Origin: Clostridiales bacterium
GTDB taxonomy: Bacteria; Bacillota; Clostridia; UBA8921
DNA length: 13,855 nt
Direction: 5' to 3'
Assembly (NCBI GenBank): GCA_003535395.1
Contig: DOHE01000129.1
Location: forward strand, 1 to 13,855
Every line of letters starts with the position of its first letter. Positions within the stretch are counted from its first letter, which is position 1. The translations under genes were made by a program, and so were the position numbers. Below are positions 6,847 to 13,340 of the stretch, piece by piece. The notes beneath the pieces were generated by a model. The model worked only from the letters and a program-made list of their open reading frames with translations. It searched no databases and was not told where the DNA came from.

Positions 6847-8190
6847 TTGGGAGAGCACCTGTTCCACGAGGGATTCCAGGATGCCCATGTCTTCCGCCAG
6901 ATTGAAACAGTTATAACGCAGCCGGAAATCCTTGGCAAAGAGGAGACAGCCTTTGAGTTGGGCCGGAGTGATCCTCAGTTCTTCAGCGGTTACCGGTCCG
7001 CCAAGGGATTTCCACACGGACGCGATCCGGGAGGAGGAGGGAAGAAATTTCAGGGACTTGGCCAAGGTTTCTCTTAATGAAAGAAATTTTAGCGCCCGTG
7101 CGGTTGCCACAGCCGGATCAGTATAAAAATCCGGGTTCTTTTTCTGAAGGATCCGGGCGACGCGGATCCCCAGTCCTTCCTCCATGGCCTGCGCCTTTTG
7201 TTCCCGTGTGGGAGCGGTTTTTCTTTGGATGCCCGCATTGGAAGACCAGGCGGTGAAATCCACTGCCATCAGTGCTTCCCAGAAACGCAGGCACCACAGG
7301 GTACCGAATCCCACAGCAATGCCGTGGGCAGGAGGGGTTTCGCCGTCGAACAGTTTTGTCATTTCCCAGATGTGTGACATATTGTGTTCTGTCGAGGCCA
7401 CAGCCCGGGTATTGGAGGTGATAAGGATCGTGACGCCGGACAGCAGCAGGGCTTCGGTCAGGTTGCGGGTGCCTTCCAGGGTCCGGTTCCGGATTCCGTC
7501 CAGGTTGGCCAGGCATTTGTCCACCGCCTGCATCACCATGTCCAGACTGGCAGTGCAGCAGGGCTCACCCAGCAGATAATGGCTCAGGGTCCAGTCGGCG
7601 CGGGCAATGTATTTTCCAAGCACGTCTCCCAGGCCGGAGGTGAACATGTCCGGCGGTGCTTTCCGCATGATATCCAGCTCACAGAAGATCACCTGCGGCG
7701 GATCGGTGACTTTGCTGGTCTTCATTCCGGCGATGAGCAGCGGGGCATGCACGGAAGTGTATCCGTCCATGGAGGGAGCGGTGCCAAAAATGGCATAGGG
7801 CTTGCAGGCACAGGCGGCGGCATAGCGGGTAAGGTCGCAGAGGGTCCCGGACCCGACAGCCAGGAAGAAATCCATCTCCTTTTCCATCGCCATCATGATC
7901 TCCCCGAGCCCCACATGGTCCGGATTAAGTTCCCCTTCCCGGACCAGTACGCAGGGAGAAACCCGGTACCCATTCTCTTCCAGGTGTTTCATCACCTGTT
8001 TCCCGGCGACCTCAAAGGTATGATTGTCTGCGACCAGCAGCAGATGGCTTCCCGGCAGCCTTTTTTGAAGGCTCGATGCAAGGCGGGGCAGGATCCCGCT
8101 GCCCACATAAATGTCGATATCGGGGGTCACATGGGGCAGGCCGCATTCGCAGCTGAACGGGGGGAAAGTGATGCGTGCAGGGTCGTTCAT
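6844..8190 (-). CDS. araM: sn-glycerol-1-phosphate dehydrogenase (AraM/EgsA type)
   Basis: This cytoplasmic 448-residue enzyme belongs to the G1P dehydrogenase branch of the iron-type alcohol dehydrogenase superfamily, which interconverts dihydroxyacetone phosphate and sn-glycerol-1-phosphate with NAD(P)H and a divalent metal. Seen here: the dinucleotide-binding GSGTLCDLTRYAA (113-125), the family signature TAPSMDGYTS (137-146) and metal ligands Asp189 (GLGD), His269 (EHNMSH) and His289 (PAHG). In Bacillus the AraM product provides G1P for an ether-type glycerol compound; related proteins sit in arabinose loci. The ATG at 8190 is chosen because AGGAGGT lies six bases upstream; an in-frame ATG at 8334 would place the start upstream of the predicted promoter -10. 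The gene is alone on its strand, facing an esterase across a shared regulatory spacer. The exact polyol-phosphate substrate remains open. Confidence 0.88.
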   Translation of the reverse strand: MNDPARITFPPFSCECGLPHVTPDIDIYVGSGILPRLASSLQKRLPGSHLLLVADNHTFEVAGKQVMKHLEENGYRVSPCVLVREGELNPDHVGLGEIMMAMEKEMDFFLAVGSGTLCDLTRYAAACACKPYAIFGTAPSMDGYTSVHAPLLIAGMKTSKVTDPPQVIFCELDIMRKAPPDMFTSGLGDVLGKYIARADWTLSHYLLGEPCCTASLDMVMQAVDKCLANLDGIRNRTLEGTRNLTEALLLSGVTILITSNTRAVASTEHNMSHIWEMTKLFDGETPPAHGIAVGFGTLWCLRFWEALMAVDFTAWSSNAGIQRKTAPTREQKAQAMEEGLGIRVARILQKKNPDFYTDPAVATARALKFLSLRETLAKSLKFLPSSSRIASVWKSLGGPVTAEELRITPAQLKGCLLFAKDFRLRYNCFNLAEDMGILESLVEQVLSQ

Positions 8191-8196
8191 GAATGT

Positions 8197-8203
8197 ACCT
8201 CCT
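8197..8203 (-). promoter_or_regulatory. Shine-Dalgarno deciding the dehydrogenase start
   Basis: A full AGGAGGT on the minus strand lies six bases before ATG 8190. It settles the start against longer in-frame options reaching back to 8334. Confidence 0.85.
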
Positions 8204-8234
8204 GATTTGAGCCGGGCTGCACCTGCCGGCGGGA

Positions 8235-8251
8235 TTTCCTTCTGAAGGAAA
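8235..8251. promoter_or_regulatory. 17-bp palindrome in the dehydrogenase leader, possible operator
   Basis: TTTCCTTC-T-GAAGGAAA is a perfect inverted repeat of two 8-base arms around one base. It lies about 42 bases downstream of the predicted transcription start and 32 bases before the SD. Its shape fits a dimeric repressor site or a small RNA hairpin; no U-tract follows, so it is not an obvious terminator. No regulator gene is nearby to pair with it. Confidence 0.45.
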
Positions 8252-8299
8252 GGCTTGACGGAAGCAGCACGGATAATATAAACCTGTTTGAACATACGG

Positions 8300-8328
8300 A
8301 TTATATCTTTCATCCGCCGGAAAAACAA
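8300..8328 (-). promoter_or_regulatory. Promoter for the dehydrogenase gene
   Basis: On the minus strand TTGTTT (8328-8323) and a consensus TATAAT (8305-8300) are 17 bases apart. Transcription should begin near 8293, giving a leader of about 100 bases that contains the 8235-8251 palindrome. Confidence 0.65.
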
Positions 8329-8340
8329 GGGCACCTTGCC

Positions 8341-8404
8341 GCTGGCGCCGCTGGCTGCGCTGACTGCGCTGACTGCCGCTGACTGCCGCTGACTGCCGCT
8401 GGCC
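8341..8404. repeat. 9-10 bp tandem repeat between divergent promoters
   Basis: Six units and a partial seventh form a ladder: GCTGGCGCC, GCTGGCTGC, GCTGACTGC, then three exact GCTGACTGCC and a truncated GCTGGCC. Unit length changes from 9 to 10 bp partway. The array lies between the minus-strand dehydrogenase promoter and the plus-strand esterase promoter, so copy number would set the distance between them. Confidence 0.85.
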
Positions 8405-8426
8405 TGCAGAAAAAAATCAGCATATC

Positions 8427-8435
8427 TGGTATAAT
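8427..8435 (+). promoter_or_regulatory. Extended -10 promoter for the esterase gene
   Basis: TGG immediately followed by TATAAT forms an extended -10 element with a perfect hexamer. No good -35 box is present at 16-18 bases upstream, which an extended -10 can tolerate. Transcription should start near 8442, ahead of the GGAGG at 8454-8458. Confidence 0.6.
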
Positions 8436-8466
8436 CACAAAAACAGGATGACTGGAGGCACTTGAT

Positions 8467-9300
8467 ATGATCATGAAACGGATTTCCCTATGGGAGCCGG
8501 AACGTAAGTTGAACGACGGCGGGAGCGGTTATCGCCCGTATATAGATACCTACATTCTGGATGGCCCTTCTCCCCGGGCAGGAGTGCTGGTGCTGCCGGG
8601 AGGCGGCTATGGCGGCACCTCCGACCGGGAAGCGGAATCTGTCGCCATTGCGTTCAATGCAGCCGGTTTCCATGCTTTCGTGCTGTATTACAGCGTTTCT
8701 CCGGCCCGCCACCCCCAGCCGGTGCGGGATGCAGCCCGGGCGATGTGCATCCTTCGGCAAAATGCAGAAGAATGGAAACTGCTCCCGGAAGCGGTCGCCG
8801 TCTGCGGCTTTTCTGCCGGCGGGCACCTTGCAGCCAGCCTTTCCGTGCACTGGGACAAGGATTTTCTGAAGGGGGTTCAGGGGATCATCCCGGAAAAGTC
8901 CCGGCCGGATGCATCCATTCTGGCATATCCGGTCATCACTGCCGGAGAGTTTGTGCACAAGGGTTCCTTTCTGAATCTGCTGGGGCCTGATCCGGATCCC
9001 GGCATGACGGCGCTCATGTCTCTTGAAAACCAGGTGCATGAAGGGACGCCTCCCGCCTTCCTCTGGCATACGGTCGAAGACAAGGGTGTGCCGGTGGAAA
9101 ATTCCCTGCTCTATGCACAGGGGCTGAGAAAACTGGGGATCCCGTATGAACTTCATGTTTATCCGAAAGGACCCCATGGTCTTTCCCTGGCGACCCGGGA
9201 GACCGCCCGAAGTGAAAGCCAGCTCAATTCCCGGGTGTCAGGCTGGATCCATCTGTGCACCGGGTGGCTGAAGGAACTGTTCGGCATCCCGCCCGGCTGA
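8467..9300 (+). CDS. Alpha/beta hydrolase, carbohydrate-esterase type
   Basis: The 277-residue product is a serine hydrolase resembling the BD-FAE/acetyl-xylan-esterase-like group, which removes acetyl or feruloyl groups from plant polysaccharides or their fragments. The oxyanion-hole loop VLPGGGYGG (42-50), the nucleophile elbow GFSAGGH with Ser116, an acid candidate Asp205 in HTVEDKGVP and His237 in KGPHGLSLA complete the triad. There is no signal peptide, so it probably acts on imported oligosaccharides or other small esters in the cytoplasm. ATG 8467 has GGAGG eight bases upstream; a second ATG two codons later is less well placed. It is divergent from the araM-type gene and convergent with the right-hand operon. 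The substrate is uncertain; other small-ester hydrolases share this fold. Confidence 0.88.
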   Translation: MIMKRISLWEPERKLNDGGSGYRPYIDTYILDGPSPRAGVLVLPGGGYGGTSDREAESVAIAFNAAGFHAFVLYYSVSPARHPQPVRDAARAMCILRQNAEEWKLLPEAVAVCGFSAGGHLAASLSVHWDKDFLKGVQGIIPEKSRPDASILAYPVITAGEFVHKGSFLNLLGPDPDPGMTALMSLENQVHEGTPPAFLWHTVEDKGVPVENSLLYAQGLRKLGIPYELHVYPKGPHGLSLATRETARSESQLNSRVSGWIHLCTGWLKELFGIPPG

Positions 9301-9340
9301 AGCCAAAGTTCATAGGGATCAGCCAAAGTTCATAGGGATC
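9301..9340. repeat. Perfect 20-bp tandem duplication between convergent stop codons
   Basis: The 20-bp unit AGCCAAAGTTCATAGGGATC occurs twice head to tail without a mismatch. It begins on the base after the esterase TGA and its last two bases, with the next A, make the minus-strand TGA of the oxidoreductase-DUF1667 gene. The duplication fills the whole intergenic gap and contains no obvious terminator hairpin. Confidence 0.95.
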
Positions 9341-10874
9341 AGAAGAGTTGCCGAATGCTGCAGGAACCTTCGCACGGAGCGGCAGGAACCTCCGCGGTGG
9401 CGGTCACATCCGCCCCCAGACCCAGCAGATCTTTGATAATGACTTCTCCGGCTGCCACAGGAGCCTTCACACAAACCACACGAATCTCCTGCATGGCATG
9501 TTCCAGGCTTTCCCGGGGAATCGCCCGGGTCGTCCGGACACTCACCAGGGGAGCTGTTCCCCCCTGGACCGGCAGTGTGGTGGTGAGGATGCGCATCGGC
9601 TGGGTAAGCTCATCTACTGCATAATTCCTGCCCCGGACGCAGCGTGCTCCGGATATTTCCGTTTGCCCGCTCTCCAGGGGGCGGACTGTCAGGCTGCAGC
9701 CGATGGGGCAGATAATGCAGGTCAGGTTGGCGGGAAGGGGTTCCCGGGTCTTAATGCCAGGGATTTCCCACTTCAGAGGTTTTTGGTCCCGGGAAGAAAA
9801 GGTAATCTTCCGCGGCGCCCCCGCTTCCACCGCGGCAGCCCCCGCCGCCGCCGCATCAGCTACCGCGGCAGCTGCTGCTGATGCCATGCCCGGCTGCCCG
9901 CCGGCCGTCTCCCGCAGGAAAGCGGCTGCCGCCCTCCCGGCGATCTTAGCTTCTTCGGTCACGTCATCCACCAGATCATGCACCTTGCGCACGTTTCCGC
10001 AGGCAAAGATGCCGGGAAGGCGGGTCTGGCAGTCAGGACCCGTCACGGGGCCGCCGGTGGCGCTGTCCAAAGGAAGGCCGGCCTGGAGGGACAGCTCATT
10101 TTCCGGGATCAGTCCCACAGAAAGGATGATCGTGTCGCAGGGGATGCGCCTGGCGGTGCCCTCCACCGGCGTCCCGTCCGCATCCAGCCGGCTCACTGTC
10201 ACCGCCTCCACCCGGCGTGTGCCTTCGACTTTGGTGATGGTATGCTTAAGCAGGAAGGGGATCTGAAAATCCTCCACGCACTGGCGAACATTCCGGGGAA
10301 GACCGCCGGGGCGGGGCAGTTTCTCCACCACGGCCAGGACACGGGCGCCTTCCAGGGTGAGCCGCCGGGCCATGATCAGGCCGATATCCCCGGAGCCCAG
10401 GATCACGATCTGCTTCCCGATCATCAGATTACACATATTCACCAGGTATTGGGCCGCCCCGGCAGTCAGGATCCCCGCCGGACGGGTGCCCGGGATGCTG
10501 ATGGCTCCCCGGGGGCGTTCCCGGCATCCCATGGCCAGGATCACCGTCCCGGCCTGAAAATGCTTCATCCCGGTCGGGCTGGTAACATAAACCTGCCGGT
10601 CCGGTGTCAGTCGGGTCACGGTATGGCTGAGCAGGATGGGAATGCCCAGGCGGGCGGCATTATCCAGGTCCAGTTTGGCATATTCCGGCCCGGTGAGAGG
10701 CTGCCTATAGCGGATCAGCCCAAATCCGTCGTGGATGCACTGGCTCAGGATCCCTCCCGGCCGCTTTTCCCGCTCCAGCACTACCAGGTCATCGATGCCC
10801 GCTGTCTTTAAGGCGATGGCGGCGGCCAGGCCGGCGGGCCCGCTGCCGATGACCACCGCTTGTTTGCTGATCAT
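9339..10874 (-). CDS. FAD-dependent oxidoreductase fused to a DUF1667 domain
   Basis: From ATG 10874 the product is 511 residues. The N-terminal ~325 residues form a pyridine-nucleotide-disulfide-type flavoprotein: first Rossmann motif VVIGSGPAGLAAA (7-19), second Rossmann motif VILGSGDIGL (157-166) and the FAD-contacting GIFACGNV near 288-295. An Ala-rich linker (about 328-353) follows. Residues ~380-495 match DUF1667, with Cys386, Cys389, Cys393 and Cys412 (CIICPIGC and RCVRG) as likely iron-sulfur ligands, then QPMRILTTTLPVQGG. In relatives these parts are, to my knowledge, usually separate neighbouring genes beside a GlpA-like gene, forming an NAD-linked glycerol-3-phosphate-type dehydrogenase. 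ATG 10874 overlaps the TGA of the upstream GlpA-like gene as ATGA. Three more in-frame ATGs (10898, 10892, 10883) lie in a 9-bp repeat, so the start is not certain; no strong SD is present. Confidence 0.88.
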   Translation of the reverse strand: MISKQAVVIGSGPAGLAAAIALKTAGIDDLVVLEREKRPGGILSQCIHDGFGLIRYRQPLTGPEYAKLDLDNAARLGIPILLSHTVTRLTPDRQVYVTSPTGMKHFQAGTVILAMGCRERPRGAISIPGTRPAGILTAGAAQYLVNMCNLMIGKQIVILGSGDIGLIMARRLTLEGARVLAVVEKLPRPGGLPRNVRQCVEDFQIPFLLKHTITKVEGTRRVEAVTVSRLDADGTPVEGTARRIPCDTIILSVGLIPENELSLQAGLPLDSATGGPVTGPDCQTRLPGIFACGNVRKVHDLVDDVTEEAKIAGRAAAAFLRETAGGQPGMASAAAAAVADAAAAGAAAVEAGAPRKITFSSRDQKPLKWEIPGIKTREPLPANLTCIICPIGCSLTVRPLESGQTEISGARCVRGRNYAVDELTQPMRILTTTLPVQGGTAPLVSVRTTRAIPRESLEHAMQEIRVVCVKAPVAAGEVIIKDLLGLGADVTATAEVPAAPCEGSCSIRQLF

Positions 10875-12358
10875 GTGCTGCATGTGCTGCATGTGCATGT
10901 CCCTGTTTTTACCCTTCCGGAAAATAGTTCGGAGCCCGGTCCCTTCAGTGTGACCTCTTCCGGAGCAAGGCCCATCGTCTCCTGGAGCAGCTCCACCATC
11001 CGCGGGAGGCAGTATCCCCCCTGACAGCGCCCCATCATAGCCCGGGTCCGGTATTTGATGCCCGTCAGCGTACGCACGCCCAGAGGATTGTTCATAGCAT
11101 CCAGCACTTCCCGCAGGGTGATCTCCTCACACCGGCACACGATGACCCCATACGCCGGGTCCGAGGCGATGAGCCGGGCTTTTTCCTCGTCGCTGGCTTC
11201 CCGGAACCGGACCGGGGGCCTTCGCACCGGCTGGAAATCCGGCCGCACCGCCAAAGGCAGGCGCTGGCCCAGAATGTCCGCCACATACTCCCCGATGAGC
11301 GGGGCGCTGGTGAGCCCCGGGGATTCAATGCCAATGAGGTTTACAAATCCGGGATTTTTGTCTGATTCCCGGATAATAAAATCTCCAAACCCCCCCACCT
11401 TCTTTCCCACCAGCTTGGGCCGGATCCCCGCATAATCCCGGATAATATCCTTTCGCTCCATCTCCGGCAGCAATTGCCGGGCTTCCTGGTACAGCTGCTC
11501 CATCACTTCCCGGGTGGTGCCGTGGTCTTCCCGTTCTTCGATATACTCCGCGCTGGGGCCGATGAGGACATTGCCGTCCACGGTGGTGGTAAGATGCACT
11601 CCCAGGCCCCCTTCGCCCGGCCGGGGTACCGGGTAGACCGGCCGGTGCAGCAGGGCGGAGATCCGCTTATCCAAAATATAATACTCCCCGCGGCAGGGAT
11701 GCAGGGTATAGGTATCATCCCCGATCATGGCGGCCACCCGGTCGGAAAACAGGCCGGCGGCGTTCACCACGGCCCGGCTGCGGAACATCTGTTCACCGGC
11801 TTGGATCCGGTAGGTATTCCCCTCGCGGCGGATCCTTGTGACGGGATGGGAAAAATAAAACTCCACCCCGTTGGCATGGGCATTTTCTGCCAGCCCGATC
11901 GTGAGTTCATAGGGGCTGGTCACGCCGGTCCAGGGAGAGGTCATGGCGGCGATGCCCCCGATATGGGGCTCCATCTCCCGCATCTCTTCCGGCCCGATGA
12001 TCCGAAGGTCCTGAACCCCGTTGCGGACGCCCGCGTCCATCAGCGCCTGCAGCGGCGCCAGGTCTTCATTTCCAAGGGCTACCACCAGTTTGCCGGTTTT
12101 CCGGTAAGGCACGCCCAGTTCGCGGCACCAGGCCTCGAAGCGCCGGCAGCCTTCCACGCACATCCCTGCCTTGAGGGTGCCGGGGGTGCAGTTGAACCCG
12201 GCATGGACCACGCCGCTGTTGCGGCCGCTGATCCCCATGCCGGCGTCGCTCTCCTTTTCCAGCACAGCCATGTGCAGCCGGTAGCGGGAAAGCTCCCGGG
12301 CGATGGCACACCCCGCCACCCCGGCCCCGATGATCACAACATCATACAAGTGGTCCAT
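10871..12358 (-). CDS. GlpA-like FAD oxidoreductase with BFD [2Fe-2S] domain
   Basis: The 495-residue protein has a DAO-family FAD domain: dinucleotide motif VVIIGAGVAGCAIARELSR (7-25), GRNSGVVHAGF (45-55) and the closing segment NLIGIESPGLTSAPLIGEYV (340-359). A C-terminal BFD-like domain carries four Cys (408, 410, 445, 450) in VCRCEEITLREVLDA and GRCQGGYC, binding a [2Fe-2S] cluster. This layout is that of the GlpA subunit of glycerol-3-phosphate dehydrogenase in anaerobes; the N-terminal part also resembles L-2-hydroxyglutarate oxidase, so another 2-hydroxy acid is possible. The downstream flavoprotein-DUF1667 gene overlaps by ATGA and would pass electrons to NAD(P) or another carrier. 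The last residues (CTCSTCST) come from a short DNA repeat. The only SD candidate, AAAGGAA, ends about 12 bases before ATG 12358, which is far. The gap to the upstream epimerase gene is 85 bases. Confidence 0.88.
   Translation of the reverse strand: MDHLYDVVIIGAGVAGCAIARELSRYRLHMAVLEKESDAGMGISGRNSGVVHAGFNCTPGTLKAGMCVEGCRRFEAWCRELGVPYRKTGKLVVALGNEDLAPLQALMDAGVRNGVQDLRIIGPEEMREMEPHIGGIAAMTSPWTGVTSPYELTIGLAENAHANGVEFYFSHPVTRIRREGNTYRIQAGEQMFRSRAVVNAAGLFSDRVAAMIGDDTYTLHPCRGEYYILDKRISALLHRPVYPVPRPGEGGLGVHLTTTVDGNVLIGPSAEYIEEREDHGTTREVMEQLYQEARQLLPEMERKDIIRDYAGIRPKLVGKKVGGFGDFIIRESDKNPGFVNLIGIESPGLTSAPLIGEYVADILGQRLPLAVRPDFQPVRRPPVRFREASDEEKARLIASDPAYGVIVCRCEEITLREVLDAMNNPLGVRTLTGIKYRTRAMMGRCQGGYCLPRMVELLQETMGLAPEEVTLKGPGSELFSGRVKTGTCTCSTCST
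10872..10896. repeat. 9-bp repeat at the junction of two coupled oxidoreductase genes
   Basis: CATGTGCTG occurs twice in a row, followed by a partial third unit CATGTGC. The repeat encodes the Cys/Ser/Thr tail of the GlpA-like protein in one frame and, in another, supplies repeated in-frame ATG codons (10892, 10883, 10874) for the downstream flavoprotein. Confidence 0.8.
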
Positions 12359-12443
12359 ATTATGGAAGCGTTCCTTTCCTTTACCTGAATTTGTCCGGGA
12401 AACGGTTGCGCGTTTTCAGTCGCGGCATATCGTCAACCGCCTC

Positions 12444-13340
12444 CTAGTCTCCCCAGACAGTGCGCATCCATTTCAGCCCTCGCTGGGCCGCCTCCGCGCT
12501 GTCCGGGAAAGGCAGCACCTCCAGCGAGACGGAGCCCGCATAATCGATGCTTTTCAGCACTTTTCCCACCCGGCGCCAGTCCACGTTCCCGTATCCCGGC
12601 GACAGCCGGTTGCTGTCGGAGATGTGCACATGCGCAATGCGCCCCCGGCACTGCCGGAAGGAAGCTTCCAGATCCCGATCCTCCAGGAAGATATGGTGGG
12701 TATCCAGCAGCAGCTGCAGGGAGGAGAGCCCCGGTCTTTTCAGGAAATCCAGGGTGTCCTGCGTCGTGGTCAGCAGGTTGGTCAGGTACATGGCAATGGG
12801 CTCAAATCCCAGCACCACGCCGCGTTTTTCCCCGTAAGCGGCAATCGGCACCAGGGTCTCGGCCAGCAGGTCCAGGGTCTCCTGCCGCTTTGCAAAGGAA
12901 GGGGCCCGGCCTCGGCAAAGGCCCAAAAAAACTACAGCACCCAGGGGTGCAGCCAGGTCGATATGCTCCTTGAAACGCTGGATGGACCGCTCCCGGACAG
13001 CCGGATCGGGGGAAGTGAAGGACAGCCCGTTCAGCGTATATTCCAGCCCGGTCCCGATGGCGGAAACCGTGAGCTCCAGGTTGCCTGCCAGCTCCAGGAT
13101 CCGGTCTGCATGGAACTCCCCGGGGTTGCGGATGTGCATCTCCACGCTCTCGAACCCCAAGGTCCGGGCCTGAAACATGGCCCTTTCCAGGCCGCCCTGC
13201 AGCAGCACCGGAGCGCCATCTCCCAGCACCTCTTCGGAGATGGCCAGGCCATATTTCACACGGCGGCTCTTGTTCCGGCGGCGATCTTCCGATGGATGAT
13301 CCAGCCGGTTTCCGCCGAACGCCTGCAGCACCGCTCTCAT
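12444..13340 (-). CDS. Sugar isomerase/epimerase, TIM-barrel (AP endonuclease 2-like fold)
   Basis: The 298-residue product has the xylose-isomerase-like TIM barrel used by many sugar epimerases, isomerases and dehydratases. Divalent-metal ligands are visible in the expected order: Glu180 (GFEP), Asp213 (LDTHH), His239 (HVHISDSNR) and Glu274 (SLEVLP); the loop SPGYGNVDW (247-255) is typical of the family. It probably rearranges a keto-sugar, sugar acid or sugar phosphate in the cytoplasm. The ATG at 13340 overlaps the stop of the transaldolase gene as ATGA, suggesting coupled translation. About 27 charged residues precede the point (VKYGLAIS) where relatives usually begin; a GTG at 13259 is an alternative start but lacks a clear SD. 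Position between transaldolase and GlpA-like genes supports a carbon-catabolic role. The substrate is unknown. Confidence 0.8.
   Translation of the reverse strand: MRAVLQAFGGNRLDHPSEDRRRNKSRRVKYGLAISEEVLGDGAPVLLQGGLERAMFQARTLGFESVEMHIRNPGEFHADRILELAGNLELTVSAIGTGLEYTLNGLSFTSPDPAVRERSIQRFKEHIDLAAPLGAVVFLGLCRGRAPSFAKRQETLDLLAETLVPIAAYGEKRGVVLGFEPIAMYLTNLLTTTQDTLDFLKRPGLSSLQLLLDTHHIFLEDRDLEASFRQCRGRIAHVHISDSNRLSPGYGNVDWRRVGKVLKSIDYAGSVSLEVLPFPDSAEAAQRGLKWMRTVWGD

Noticed and set aside
7384..8205. Plus-strand open frame (273 codons) opposite the G1P dehydrogenase
   Set aside because: Antisense to a gene with intact catalytic motifs; composition is His/Gln/Gly-rich as expected for a mirror frame.
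8191..8334. Longer N-terminus for the G1P dehydrogenase starting at 8334
   Set aside because: The extra 48 codons overlap the predicted -10 box and leader, and the full AGGAGGT site points to ATG 8190.
6770..8404. Tandem arrays considered as CRISPR
   Set aside because: Units are 9-11 bp with no unique spacers between them and no cas genes nearby.
9978..10811. Plus-strand open frame (277 codons) opposite the flavoprotein
   Set aside because: Antisense to the Rossmann-containing frame, without a ribosome site or recognisable domain.
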